DNA from: Dipteronia dyeriana | Lineage: Eukaryota; Streptophyta; Magnoliopsida; Sapindales; Sapindaceae | Length of the DNA stretch: 64,000 bases | Assembly: GCA_032871835.1 (NCBI GenBank) | Contig: CM065297.1 | Span: forward strand, 93,021,052-93,085,051 | Direction: 5' to 3' | In this document: in pieces, positions 46,957-58,690 of the stretch | Layout: each line of letters begins with the position of its first letter | Position numbering within the stretch: position 1 is the first letter of the stretch | Program-made: the position numbers and the translations under genes | Notes under the pieces: generated by a model | Seen by the model: only the letters and a program-made list of their open reading frames with translations | Databases searched by the model: none | Told to the model about the DNA's origin: nothing

Positions 46957-48460
46957 CTTCTCGCGAAGCCTGATGAGTGGGGATACCCCCTCCTCCTTCC
47001 AGATCCTTCCTGAAAGCTCTCTCTGATGTTTCGATAAATAGAGGGTCAATCACTAAAATAGCTGCTCTGTTCGTTCCTTCCTCTTCTCCTTCCCCGGTGA
47101 AGTTCAAAATGGCTCTTCTTACATCTCGGGCTGCGAAGGCTCTACACCGAGGAGGGTCTTCCTCCTAAGTCGTCAATAAGTCCATTCATGCCCCCTCACC
47201 TGTAGTCACTGTTCCAAACGATGCTCCCCAAGTCACATTACCCCTTTCTGCAGATCCAGTTGTATCCCGAGCAGTCGAGGTTCACAGGGAGCTCGATGCC
47301 GATATTCCTGAGGTTGCCTCTTCTCGCCCCCACCAGCAATCGAGCTCGGTGGGTCAGAACGAGGCCCTGAAGCAATTGGTCGAATCTTTTTCAGGCGGCG
47401 GGCTTTCTAGGATGACCGTGATGCCCATGAACATCATGATCACTAAAAGGTCCGCCCTTCTAGCCGAAGTAATTGTCGCTTTTACTTCTTCATTCAGCTG
47501 CTTGACTTGTCATTTTCTAACATGATTTTCCTTTATAGGCTTTCAAGTTTTAGGTGGCCATGGGGCATCAGGTAGCCTTCCTCCGTGATCGGACAACCAA
47601 GGCTGAGGATGAAGCTGAGCGAGCCATGTGATTGCTTGCGCGGGCTCAGACATTGGTCCAGGAGATGACCTCCAGCCAACAAGGAATGGAGACGCAGCTA
47701 GCTGAGCTTCAATGCGACCATGAGAGATTGAAGCGGGCTTTTGATCAGAAGACTCTCCAGTCGAAACAGTGGGCTAGCCAGCAGGATGACTGGAAAGGGG
47801 AGGCGAAGGCTCTGGATGCTGAGAACTAAACTTTACAGGCTCAAATTACCCAACTCCATGCCGAGGTGGAAGCCTCTTTTAGCGAGGGGTACTTCTATGC
47901 TTCCTATCAGGTTGCAGAGACTCTTTCTCCCCTATTCGATCTCTCAAGCATCGTCGGCTGGGATAGAGCAGAGGTCATGTCACGGTCTACGGAGATGTCT
48001 TTCCCCGAAATAGATAGAGCAGGTTCTTCCTGGGAGGGAGCTGAGAAGCAATTTGAGGTGCCAGATCTGCCTCCTCCTGTTCCAGCCTTTCCAGCATCTG
48101 GTCCCGGTGAATCCTCGAAGGGGGTTCACAATGAGGAGCTAGAATGAGGTCTTGCTGAAGCCCGAGATTCCCCCCACAGTGCTCTCACGAATGGAGTCAA
48201 CAGAAGGCGGGAACGTGCCTAAGTATGTGACCAGCCTTCTTGATGCAGCTATACCTCCTGAAGTTATGGCGGTGATCAATGAAATCGTGGAGGAGGATCC
48301 TGTTGACCCTGAGGTAGCCGGGGCTGATCCCCTAGATGAGGTGGCGGAAGCAGTAGACGTAGCTGACCAGGACGAGCCGCGACAGGAGAGAGGAGCAGGG
48401 GGAGAGGTTCATTCTGTGGAGGAGGAGGCTGGAGGTCCTCAAGAAGATGAAGAAGCTTGA
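46957..48460 (+). pseudogene. Antisense ORF exon 2 and C-terminal coiled-coil part
   Basis: Reads KPDEWGYPLLLPDP, then a decayed middle, then MLARAQTLVQEMTSSQQGME, QLAELQCDHERLKRAFDQKT, QITQLHAEVEASFSEGYFYA, a Pro-rich stretch (VPDLPPPVPAFPASGPGE) and an acidic end (EIVEEDPVDPEVAG...EEEAGGPQEDEEA, in a shifted frame). A coiled coil after the Transposase_28 domain is the usual layout of these proteins. Stops include one near 47827. The gene ends near 48460, about 500 bp before the 99-bp array. Confidence 0.7.
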
Positions 48461-48989
48461 GTTCTCTCTCATGTAATCTATTTTGAATGCCTAAAAAAGG
48501 GGGTGGGCATCCCATCTTCAACTGTGTTTGCCATTTTATTATTGCTTTTGTAGCCCGGAACCAGGGATTGTGCCCCCCTTGCTTGTTGTAACCTTGCTGG
48601 GGGATAGGCTCCCTTACTTGATAATAAAATTTTAATCTCATATCTAACTCTGGCTTGCATGTACTTGCTTGATCGTCCAGCTTTTATATCGAAACGAGTT
48701 ATCTTTGGGAAAATATAAAATAAGAAAAAAGGCTATTGGCATTGAGCCCCCATACTAGTGAAACTCTTAGATCGACTTCTTTAGCTGACAGTCCCCTTGT
48801 TTGATTGTGGGTCTGTTGTAGTAAGTAACCATGTATCAAAGAGAGCTAGTAACCTGAGCTTACTGGCATATTTAGAAGTTTAGGAAGTCGAGCCTTCTAT
48901 CTTTGAGTCCCTCTAGGGGGCTGTAAACCCGAGTGAGGTATTTAGTGAAGGATTTATCCCTCGAGCTTAAATCTTTCTTAAGAGTGGTT
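48461..48989. other. Spacer between antisense ORF and tandem array
   Basis: AATAAAA-like signals (near 48622) follow the ORF and could have been its polyadenylation region. No frame was recognised. Confidence 0.4.
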
Positions 48990-51225
48990 GTCCGAGCAGG
49001 GCGTCAGGAGGGCTATCTAGCTATTTCCCGGTCTTGAGATCTGGATAGCAACTATGCTCTTACACTCATATCCTTCTTGGGGTGGTAGCCCGACCAAGGC
49101 ATCAGGAGAGCTATCTAGCTATTTCTTGGTATGAGATCTGGATAACAATTATGCTCTGACACTCATATCCTTCTTGGGGGTGGTAGCCCGACCAAGGCAT
49201 TAGGAAGGCTATCTAGCTATTTCGTGGTCTCGAGATCTGGATGGAAACTATGCTCTTACACTCAGATCCTTCTTAGGGGTGGTAGCCCGACCAAGGCATC
49301 AGGAAGGCTATCTAGCTATTTCCTGGTCTCGAGATCTGATGGTAACTATGCTTTTACACTCAGATCCTTTTTGGTGGTGGTAGCCCCACCAAGGCATCAG
49401 GAGGGCTATCTAGCTATTTCCTGGTCTCGAGATCTGGATGGCAACTATGCTCTTACACTCAGATCCTTCTTGGGGGTGGTAGCTCAACCAAGGCATCATG
49501 AGGGCTATCTAGTTATTTCCTGGCCTCGAGATCTGGATGGCAACTATGCTCTTACATTCAGAACCTTCTTGGGGTGGTAGCCTCACCAAAGCATCAGGAG
49601 GGCTATCTAGCTATTTCCTGGTCTTGAGATCTAGATGGCAACTATACTCTTACACTCAGATCCTTCTTGGGGGTGGTAGCCCAACCAAGGCATCAGGAAG
49701 GCTATCTAGCTATTTCGTGGTCTCGAGATCTGGATGGAAACTATGCTCTTACACTCAGATCCTTCTTGGGGTGGTAGCCCGACCAAGGCATCAGGAGGGC
49801 TATCTAGCTATTTCCTGGTTTCGAGATCTGGATGGCAACTATGCTCTTACACTCAGATCCTTCTTAGGGGTGGTAGCCCGACCAAGGCATCAGGAAGGCT
49901 ATCTAGCTATTTCCTGGTTTCTAGATCTGGATAGCAACTATGCTCTTACACTCAGATCCTTCTTGGTGGTGGTAGCCCGACCAAGGCATCAGGAAGGCTA
50001 TCTAGCTATTTCCTGGTCTCGAGATCTGGATGGTAACTATGCTATTACACTCAGATCCTTTTTGGTGGTGGTAGCCCCACCAAGGCATCAGGAGGGCTAT
50101 CTAGCTATTTCCTGGTCTCGAGATCTGGATGGCAACTATGCTCTTACACTCAGATCCTTCTTGGGGGTGGTAGCTCAACCAAGGCATCATGAGGGCTATC
50201 TAGTTATTTCCTGGCCTCGAGATCTGGATGGCAACTATGCTCTTACACTCAGAACCTTCTTGGGGTGGTAGCCCCACCAAGGAATCAGTAGGGCTATCTA
50301 GTTATTTCCTGGTCTTGAGATCTAGATGGCAACTATACTCTTACACTCAGATCCTTCTTGGGGGTGGTAGCCTGACCAAGGCATCAGGAAGGCTATCTAG
50401 CTATTTCTTGGTCTCGAGATCTGGATGGAAAATATGCTCTTACACTCAGATCCTTCTTTGGGTGGTAGCCCGACCAAGGCATCAGGAGGGCTATCTAGCT
50501 ATTTCCTGGTTTCGAGATCTGGATGGCAACTATGCTCTTACACTCAGATCCTTCTTAGGGATGGTAGCCCGACCAAGGCATCAGGAAGGCTATCTAGCTA
50601 TTTCCTAGTCTCGAGATCTGGATGGTAACTATGCTCTTACACTCAGATCCTTCTTGAGGGTGGTAGCCCGACCAAGGCATCAGGAGGGATATCTTGCTAT
50701 TTTCGGGTCTCGAGATCTGGATGGAAACTATGCTCTTACACTCAGATCCTTCTTGGGGGTGGTAACTCGACCAAGGCATCATGAGGGCTATCTAGTTATT
50801 TCCTGGCTTCGAGATCTGGATGGCAACTATGCTCTTACACTCAGATCCTTCTTGGGGGTGGTAGCCCCACCAAGGCATCAGGAGGGCTATCTAGCTATTT
50901 CCTGGTCTTGAGATCTGGATGACAACTATACTCTTACACTCAGATCCTTCTTGGGGGTGGTAGCCCGACCAAGGCATCAGGAGCTCTATCTAGCTATTTC
51001 CCGGTCTTGAGATCTGGATGGCAACTATGCTCTTATACTCTGATCCTTCTTGGGGGTGGTAGCCCGACCATGGCATCAAGATGGCTATCTAGCTATTTCC
51101 TGGTCTTGAGATCTGTATGACATTTATGCTCTTATACTCAGACCCTTCTTAGCAAGGGGTAGTGCCGGCTGAGGCATCAGGAGTAGCTAGGGGGCTTCCC
51201 CAGCTTACCCCTGGTCTTAAGGCGA
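48990..51225 (+). repeat. 99-bp tandem array, about 22 copies, with about 691-bp higher-order unit
   Basis: Units like AGCCCGACCAAGGCATCAGG ... CTATCTAGCTATTTCCTGGT ... ATGCTCTTACACTCAGATCC. Step 98-99 bp. Variants recur every seven units (for example TTTTTGGTGGTGG near 49370 and 50061; the CTTGGGGTGGTAGCC variant near 49570 and 50260), a higher-order unit of about 691 bp. It lies between the integrase remnant and the antisense ORF. Plus-strand frames with a 33-residue period are not taken as genes. Confidence 0.95.
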
Positions 51226-51389
51226 TAATGTCGAAACTTTCCATGTAGACCCAAATCATTGTAGGACATAATTGAAGAATGAGTAGACAAGAAAAACAAG
51301 CTTTATTGATTTGGAAGATGGAGTACACTACTGTCAGAAGAAAAAATAAAAGAAACTAGTCGGAGGTCTCCTACTCCTGAGTCAAATGT

Positions 51390-51890
51390 TCAAGGGTAAA
51401 ATTTCCTTAGGTGATTCGCATTCCAAGTATAGTCGATGAGTCGGCCATCCATATCCTCAAGCTTGTACGCCTCAATACGGATCACCATCATTATTAGGTA
51501 GGGTCCTTCCCAGTTGAGCCCTAGGACCCCGTCTGACCTCTTTCTGGTGTTCAACATCACTTTCATGAGGACTAGGTCCCTTTTTTTGAAGCTTCGGGCT
51601 TTAGCCTTCCTGTTGAAGTACCTGGCAAACCTGCCTTGGTAGACCGCTACCTTCTCAGCTATTCGATCTTGCTTTTCCTTCAGAAGATCCAAGCTAGCTC
51701 TAAGCTTGTTTTCATTTCTCCCCGATTCGAATCTTTGGACTCTAAAGGAGGTCTACTTATGCTCTATAGGTAGGACTGCTTCAACCTCGAAGGCCAGTGA
51801 GTAAGGCGTTTCCCCGGTAGATGTTCACCTTGTAGTGCGAAAAGCCTAAAGGACCTCGGAAAGCTCCTTTACCTATCTACCTTTCTTCGT
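51390..51890 (-). pseudogene. Integrase C-terminus of the Tat-like element
   Basis: The minus strand reads AFRTTR, ETPYSLAFEVEAVLPIEHK, DRIAEKVAVYQGRFARYFNR and NWEGPYLIMMVIRIEAYKLE with NANHLRKFYP, the end of the catalytic core and the GPY/F-type C-terminal domain. The zinc-binding HHCC domain and the main DDE core are absent. Frame breaks lie near 51720 and 51850. It is joined nearly directly to the protease-side remnant, so a deletion removed the part between. Confidence 0.85.
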
Positions 51891-51959
51891 ATTTCCATGT
51901 CGGGCATCACGAGTCCGTCTTCGGGGAAATCGATAGATCCTGCATCTTCCAGATTTAGT

Positions 51960-52475
51960 GTAAGGGCTATCCCACCTTGGATAGTCGTCACATGTGCGAG
52001 TTACTTTGGTAGAGCTGTAGGGTTTGCTAATATTGCGTAGCATTTCCTAGATGCTTGTTGATCACCCCGAACCTCTCCCACCTTGTCTCCTACTGGGAAT
52101 TTCAAGACATTGTGGTAAATAGAAAAGACCTCTTTCAAAGATGACAAAAATGGCCTCCCTAATATTATATTGTAGGCCGACGGGGTATCCACCTCTACGA
52201 AGTTGGTCATGATGTTTTATTGGAGAGGTGCGGCTTCAATGACCACTGATAGGATTTTTGATCCCATGGGTGTGATGAAGTCCCCAATGAACCCGTATAA
52301 TGGAGTAGTGCAACTATTGTAGCACCACTGCTTCAAGTTTAGCTTTTCCAAAGTGTCTTTGAACAGAACGTCGACGCTGCTACCTGTGTCGACGAGCACG
52401 CGGTGCACCATTAAGTTGGCAATTTGTACTGTGATGACCATGGGGCCATCATGTGGCTGCACGGTGTTGTAGACA
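51960..52475 (-). pseudogene. Aspartic protease region of the Tat-like element
   Basis: The minus strand reads VHRVLVDTGSSVDVLFKDTL (catalytic DTG, about 52375-52392), PLYGFIGDFITPMG, then NFVEVDTPSAYNIILGRPFL and ANPTALPK. The DTGSS and YNIILGRP blocks are typical of Ty3/gypsy proteases of the Tat type, which cut Gag-Pol. Two frame segments (52462-52217 and 52210-52001) are divided by a stop. After about 51960 the sequence jumps to integrase; RT and RNase H are missing. Confidence 0.85.
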
Positions 52476-52476
52476 T

Positions 52477-54157
52477 CTACTTCGGTGAAGATGATTTGTG
52501 ACAGCTGGGAGGGGTTGGTCGATCTCTGGTCGACCTTGAAGATATCCCGCCCTGGTCCGTACGAGGGACCTTTCTCGCATGGTTTTTCCTGGAATTGTTA
52601 GAGGTGCCAGCCAGAGTGGGACCCCCGCTGATAGTATGTATTACCTGAATCTGTTGCATCAAGTCCGCCTGTTCTCCCTTTCTTTTCTCAGCATGTTCTA
52701 GAATCTCGGCTTGCACCTCCTTTCCAGTTTGAATGTTCTCCCTGACTTGTTGGAAGAACTCTATCAAGCATCCTCCCCTTATCAAAGCCTCAATCCGGTT
52801 CCGCAGGTTGTAGCATTCTGAAGTGTTGTGCCCTACGTCCTCGTGAAAGTCGCAGTATTTATAACGATTTCTATTATCGACCAGGGCTTTCATAGGAGCG
52901 GGCTTCTGTAATAAACCCTTGTCCCGAATGGCGAGGTAGACTGTTTCTCGGGATGCATTTAAGGGAGTGTAATGGTCATACCCCCTCTCATCGCGGGCTA
53001 TAGGGGCTACTGTCCTGGGAAGTGGTAAAACTTGAGGAGGAGCTCGTCTATCGGGATACCTTTCCAATCTGGGCTGAGGAAGGGGGAAGCCGTAAGTTGA
53101 TTTGTTAGGGGGTTTGTTTTGGATTTTCTGAGCTTGCTGGAAGCTTCCTTCTTTTGTCGCTTTACGGCTCTCATGTCGTCATGTTCCATCTTGACCTTGA
53201 GCTGCTCATCGACCTGAATCTACTCCAGAGCCTGACATAGGCTTCCTGGTAAGTTTCTAGAGGTCTCTTAGTGAAAGACCGGAAAAGCTTTCCTGCCAAT
53301 AGGTTCCTTCTAAAGTTGGCGAGTGTTTCCTTCTCGGTGAAGACCCCCATCTGGATGAATTCCTTGTGGAAACGCTCAATATAAGCCCGAAGGGTTTCCC
53401 CTCTCTTCTGGATCACGTATTGTAGGTGAACCGGGTCCTTTAGTCAAGGCTTAACTCCTTGGAATTGTGAGAAGAAATCGCTTGATAACTTGGTGAAGGA
53501 ATCTACGCTCCCAGCGGGTAATTTCCTAAACCAGGTCTTCGTATAATCCGTGAGTGTAGAGGGGAACATTCGACACATAACGGCCCTGGTTATGTTCTGG
53601 ACCTCCATCTGTTGAACGAAACTCTCTAAGTGGCTCAGAGGATTTTCAGTCCCGGAGAACCTGTCAGCTGGCATTTTGAACTTAGACAGGAGCTCTTCCT
53701 CCCGGATCCTTCTAGTGAAGGGGGCGTTCATTTCACTTAGAGGATCTTTCTTGTCCTCATTGTACTTCCCCTTCTTCATCAATTAGAACTCTTTCTGTAG
53801 CTCTGCCAACTAGTCCCTTAGTCGCTTGCTTTCGGATTTCCTTGAGTCGATCTCAGATTCCTCACCATCAGATCCTTCTGATGAACTGGTGATCTCTACC
53901 CAATTCCTTCTTCAGAGGGGGCTCACTCGGGGGCTTTGCTGACTTTCTTCTTCTCTACCCCGGGCTTCCCTCCTTGTCGTTGTTGGGTAGAGAAGCTCTT
54001 CCAGTCCTCGGGGAAGGATATCTGCCACGGATCTGACTTGTCTTGGTTGGTAGCGTGGCAGCGCTTCGGGAATATGAGGCATGGGCCCTAGCCTATCTCG
54101 GATCGAGGTCGGGAGCCCCGCTCTGTTGCATGTTGATTCCCGATGGGCAGGTCCCAA
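52477..54157 (-). pseudogene. Gag of the Tat-like element
   Basis: The minus strand reads ADRFSGTENPLSHLESFVQQ, MFPSTLTDYTKTWFRKLPAG, YVIQKRGETLRAYIERFHKE (retrotransposon Gag core, about 53200-53720) and YCDFHEDVGHNTSECYNLRN (knuckle-like CCHC segment, about 52800-52870). N-terminal part LPRYQPRQVRSVADILPRGL near 54000. Frame breaks near 53440, 53170 and 53060, and in-frame stops show decay. Gag forms the particle in which the family copies its RNA. Confidence 0.9.
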
Positions 54158-54518
54158 GAGATCAAAGACGGTTTGCCTAACCCCTAGCCTGCTTGACTTC
54201 CCCTGACTGTAGAGACCCGCTTGTTGGATAGCGATACCCTATGCGAGTAGTCGAAGGCAGACGTTCTCTACCAAGGCCGCCGCTTGTTGGTCAAGCTCAA
54301 CCTGGCTTCCCAGAAGGGGATCCAGAGCCCGCACAGTGGCTGGCTGGGTGGGAATCTAGCTATGGAGCCCGAATTTTCTTCCTTTCCTCAGGGCCTTTCA
54401 TGTCGATGTAACAGAAGGCTGTCCCGAGGTGCCCTACTGCCCTTGTAAGGAGCGGAGCCTCATGATGACTATGAAACAACTAACTTTTTGAATGTAAAGA
54501 GATGGTGGTGTGAGAGGT
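54158..54518 (-). other. Leader between primer site and gag
   Basis: No clear domain. On the minus strand it is the 5' untranslated region or the unrecognised start of gag. Confidence 0.4.
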
Positions 54519-54536
54519 TTCTCACAGACGTCGCCA
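54519..54536 (-). promoter_or_regulatory. Primer binding site of the Tat-like element
   Basis: The minus strand reads TGGCGACGTCTGTGAGAA five bases inside the LTR; near match to the LARD site. Confidence 0.7.
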
Positions 54537-54541
54537 GAAAG

Positions 54542-55663
54542 TGTTGACGGGAAATTTGCTCTGGATGAAAAATTCATGTTAACACCCTCGATACCACTAC
54601 CACAAAAGTGGCAGCCGGGGTCGGTACCGTTGGTTCCCGACCTGTTTAAGAGAGAGACGAGAGGCTGGAACGTAATAACAGTAAGGGGGAGCTTTATTAT
54701 TGATTTATTTAAGGTACAAATAGCTCTCTAGTTTGCTCACAGTCTCTCGAAGATGTAGGGTGGTGGCAACTCGGTGCCTGTCGATTAGTGGAGATGAAGG
54801 TGACCATGTTCTGAATCCAGAATTTAGGCATTCCTAGTCTGTCGAATCTTTATCGTTTTTTTGTATCTGTTGTTCTCTGTTTTCCTGTGTATGATTTTCT
54901 GTCTCCCCTCTCTACCATGTTTGGCCCCTCATATTTATCGTCCAAGTAGGTTTTTAGTTCGTAAATACTCTACCGTGATCTCATGAATCCGTTCCCTCCT
55001 TTTTGGGCGGGATTCGTCATTTAAATTTGAATTGTTTCCGGATTCGATGATATCGTTGATGAAGATAAGTTTGTTCCCTTATTTGAATTAAACTCTTGAC
55101 GTGCAAGTAAATATTATGTGGAGATGATCCTGTGTGCACACGTGCCATGGATCTTCATGGAGGTCACCCTGCCAGCTGCCCGTTGCCCAATAGAGTGAGG
55201 TAGACCCCTGCTCTGGCTCTGTTCTTGAAAGCTTAATATGGATTTTCCCTGACCCGTGGGGCTTGAAATGCTCTTGTAGACCTTCCCGAGAGGTAGCTGG
55301 GGTAGTGTAGATTTAGGCGTGATTCTTCCTTTATGTCCAGCAAAGACAGCGGGCTTCTAGAGAGGTTGGCGGGCTTCTTTCTAATGTCTCTTGAGCTTGG
55401 AGACTTCCTCTAGCACTCACGGGACGTTTGTAGAGCTCGACCTCAAAGCTGAGGTTCCTCGATAGATGGCCTGGAGAAGCCCGGGTTCCAGTACTCTTGT
55501 GGGGCTTGTCATGGTCGCGTCTGGCTTGTCTTCTGGTAGTCTTGAAGCCGAGCCGGACTTTCCTGCTCCTGCGGGGTGGCTTTACGGTCTTTCCGGGCTT
55601 CATGATTGTCGATTATGGGTGGAAAATTTCTCTTAGATCCCTGACCAAATTTCACTATTAACA
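54542..55663 (-). repeat. 5' LTR of the Tat-like element (right, 1122 bp)
   Basis: Matches 35373-36509; ends TG...CA; followed by the AAAGT duplication at 55664-55668. Confidence 0.9.
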
Positions 55664-55668
55664 AAAGT

Positions 55669-56024
55669 AATATACAACAAAATTACTTGTTCTAACAATT
55701 TAACAATTCAATTATATAAATATAATTTTGAAATTAATTTGTTTATCTCTTGAAATAATTAATATGAAAAATAATAATGCAGTAAAGATAAAGTAATACA
55801 AAATAAGAAAAATATATGTAATTACGAAAGTATGAAATGAAATTTTTTTTATTTATTTAATTATTTTTCACTTATGGAATTCAGTATTACATATTTACAT
55901 GATTGTCTCATTAAAAACCTTACAACAACAAAAACCCAGTTGGGTAAAAACTTGGTAAGGGAAAAAGAGTACAATTGTATTACAACTTGCAAGTAAATAC
56001 TAAATACATATGTAAAAGTATAAC
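55669..56024. other. 3' untranslated/subterminal part of the hAT element
   Basis: AT-rich, between the retroelement insertion and the transposase stop. No gene. Confidence 0.5.
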
Positions 56025-58084
56025 CTAGTTCTGGCCCTGGCCACTACCTGCAGGTTCATCAATATATAGATTGTTGAAATATAGAATAAGCTCTTTGTCT
56101 ACAGTTAGATTTTGCAACTTTTTTTTAGCATGCTCCCAATCTCGAAGGCATGTTAATACATCTACCATCTCCGGAGACAAACAGCTTCTTCTTGGTTCAA
56201 TTATGCGTCCACTGGTGCTGAAAGCTTGTGCTGAAGACACCGTTGACACGGGAATAACCAGTACGTCACGTGCTAAGTGTGACAGAACTGGATACATGTA
56301 CGTATAGGTCCTCCACCATAACAATAAATCAAACTCTTCCTTGTCTTCAACAGCATTGAATTGTTCTTCAAGGTACCTAATTAGTTTGGTACAAGAAGAT
56401 GGGCCAGATCTTTGCCCAGAAGAAGTACTTACTGATTTGTCTGTTTTTCACTATTTCAGAAGGCTCCAACTTGTTTGCTTTAGCTCTGTCTCTATGTCTG
56501 GTTGTGTTGATTGGAGGGGTGTCAATGTTGTCAAACCTGCTCTCATAAATATGAAAAATCTCGAACGATTTGGTTCGAATATCAGTAATTTATTCTGAAT
56601 AATCTATTGACAAATTAGTACCAATAAACTCAAGCAAAACTTCTAAACTATATAATTTAACCCTAAGATCTACTATAACACTTAAGGCATAAAGTAGAGG
56701 AATGGTAACCCAATATTTTGTCAACTTTGTTTCCATGGCAACAACTGTAGTGCCTAGATATTCATCTTCTCCATAACTTTTTAACACTTTAGACATTTCC
56801 ACTATCTGATGGATTGCCTGAGAGATGTGGGGTAATAGACCCCGGAAAGAGTTACAGTGGCATTGTAAAAAATCTTTAAAAATTGAATAAAAACCTTTGT
56901 CACATACCAATCGTCTGTGGTAAGTGTTTTTGCTTTAGGACGACATGTTTCGGCCAATTTCATGTTATAAAAACATGTAATGGTTGTATCATATTCCAAA
57001 CAAATTTCCAACATTAAATAAGTAGAGTTCCACATTACCGGCATATCAGTTTGGAATTGTCGGGGTTTGAGACCGTTTAATTTACAATGTCTCTTGAATT
57101 CACTGAATCTAGGAATAGAACTGTAAATCCAAGAAATGGCATCTCTGATGCGATCTATTTGGTCACTCACCTACTTTAAACCAGCCATGCACACCGTTGA
57201 TGGAAGAAATAACCTCCATTTTGCGGGATATTTCTTGCAACAAACAATGCAATAGAGCTAGTATTTGAAGATGCATTATCTAATGTGATCGAAAGGATGC
57301 GATGCGTGATTTCATAAGTTTCTAAAAAAGAAATAATGACATTAAAAATATTTTTTGCAGTATGTGCAAAATCCATAGGATGAAAACCAATAATTCTTTT
57401 TGTTATCCTCCAGTCAGAATCTAAATAGTGTCCCGTGACACATAAATAGTCTTGTTTGGAACATGCATTCCAAATATCAGAAGTTAATGCAACGGAGACA
57501 CTTAAATGTTGTATTTCAGCAATTAAGTCATCTATATGGGTTTCAAACAATCTAATCAAATCATTTCTAGTGATGGTTCTAGAAACAGATTCAAATTGGG
57601 GGTTATATACAGATGTGGTTAATTCTTTATAAAATTGACTCTCACCAACACTGATCGGTTGATCAGTTTGTGCAATGTATCGTGCCAAGTACTCTCTAGC
57701 ATGCATGGCGTCGAACTGCCACGTCATAACGGACCCGTCTCGGTGCCGTTGCAGTTGTGTTTGAATTGTAGTGTCTACCTGTCCATGAGCAGGCATACAT
57801 TTGTGCATATGCCTTCTCAAATGTCTGGTTCTCCTCCAACTTGTGGCATAATCCTTATGACAAAACTTACATTTAGCTCTGGGCCCGGACGTCCCGTCTA
57901 GGAGTATCATTTGGACTATGTTGAAACACTGTCAAACATCTGATGTTAATTTTCTGGGACGTGATGTTGGTGTAACGGAGGAACCAGAAGGTCCCGTTTA
58001 AGTATGGGTCGGCTCCGAAATATCAAATTCATCGTTGAGCATGTTCAAACCATCCGGAAAATAAGGCTGCTGGTTATGATCCAT
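56025..58084 (-). pseudogene. hAT transposase (BED zinc finger, RNase-H-like core, hAT dimerisation)
   Basis: The frame starts at the ATG at 58084 (MDHNQQPYFPDG). Stops follow at 57998-58000 (TAA) and 57932-57934 (TGA). Domains: BED-type finger CKFCHKDY...RHLRRHMHKC (about 57800-57880); hAT core VALTSDIWNACSKQDYLCVT, GFHPMDFAHTAKNI and LDNASSNTSSI (about 57260-57510); VMWNSTYLMLEICLEY (about 56990-57040); C-terminal dimerisation EEFDLLLWWRTYTYMYPVLS, VIPVSTVSSAQAFSTSGRII and PEMVDVLTCLRDW (about 56120-56340). A small deletion near 57180 removes part of the HxRCA...GLK junction and a TAG lies at 57171-57173. Closest in style to RICESLEEPER/DAYSLEEPER-type hAT proteins. Not functional. Confidence 0.9.
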
Positions 58085-58309
58085 TTTCTGAAGTAAAAAT
58101 ATGAGCACTATAGTCATTAATAATCAAATTAAAAATCAATATTTATTAACAAAATATTTTTAAATTAATTACTACCCTTAACAATCTTAATTTACTAACA
58201 ATAATTAATAAAAATAATACGACACTTAAAAATATTATTTTACTTCAAAAAAATTAAATAAACAAAAAATTCATAATCTACTGACAAAAAATATTAAATT
58301 CACTACTAA
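58085..58309. other. AT-rich 5' region of the hAT gene
   Basis: No feature beyond simple AT-rich repeats; under 300 bases. Confidence 0.4.
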
Positions 58310-58690
58310 AAATTAAATTGATAAATTTACTAACAACAAATATTAAATGAAATACTACACATAAAAATCTTAATTTACTAATAAAACTTATTAAAATTAA
58401 CCTCTACACTTAAAATTCATAATATACTCAAAAACAATATTAAAATAAACAACTACACTAAAAATTCATAATCTACTAACAAAAAATATTAAATTCACTC
58501 TACAAATTAAATCGATAAATTTACTAACAACAAATATTAAATTAAATACTACACATAAAAATCTTAATTTACTAATAAAACTTATTCAAATTAACCACTA
58601 CACTTAAAATTCATAATATACTCACCAAAAATATTAAAATAAACAACTACACTAAAAATTCACAATTTATGAACAAAAAATATTAAACTT
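58310..58690. repeat. About 190-bp tandem duplication in the hAT element
   Basis: TTTACTAACAACAAATATTA with the following AAATACTACACATAAAAATC and AAACAACTACACTAAAAATT appears twice, offset by about 190 bp, and fragments of the unit extend to either side (58100-58850). Confidence 0.8.

Larger units (their letters stand above)
35373..55663 (-). mobile_element. Degenerate Tat-lineage Ty3/gypsy element with antisense ORF
   Basis: LTRs at both ends (TGTTAA.../...TTAACA) with 5-bp duplication AAAGT at 35368-35372 and 55664-55668. Minus orientation: primer site, gag, aspartic protease, a large deletion that removes RT, RNase H and most of integrase, integrase C-terminus, a 99-bp tandem-repeat array, then an ORF on the opposite strand, a polypurine tract and the 3' LTR. 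The layout with an antisense ORF between pol and the 3' LTR fits Tat/Ogre/Retand-type elements. A LARD is nested in it. Confidence 0.85.

Noticed and set aside
49224..50911. Several plus-strand frames up to 244 codons
   Set aside because: Same cause: 99-bp tandem repeat. Described as an array instead.
48990..51225. CRISPR-like array
   Set aside because: Units are contiguous, with no unique spacers; the sequence is a plant retroelement.
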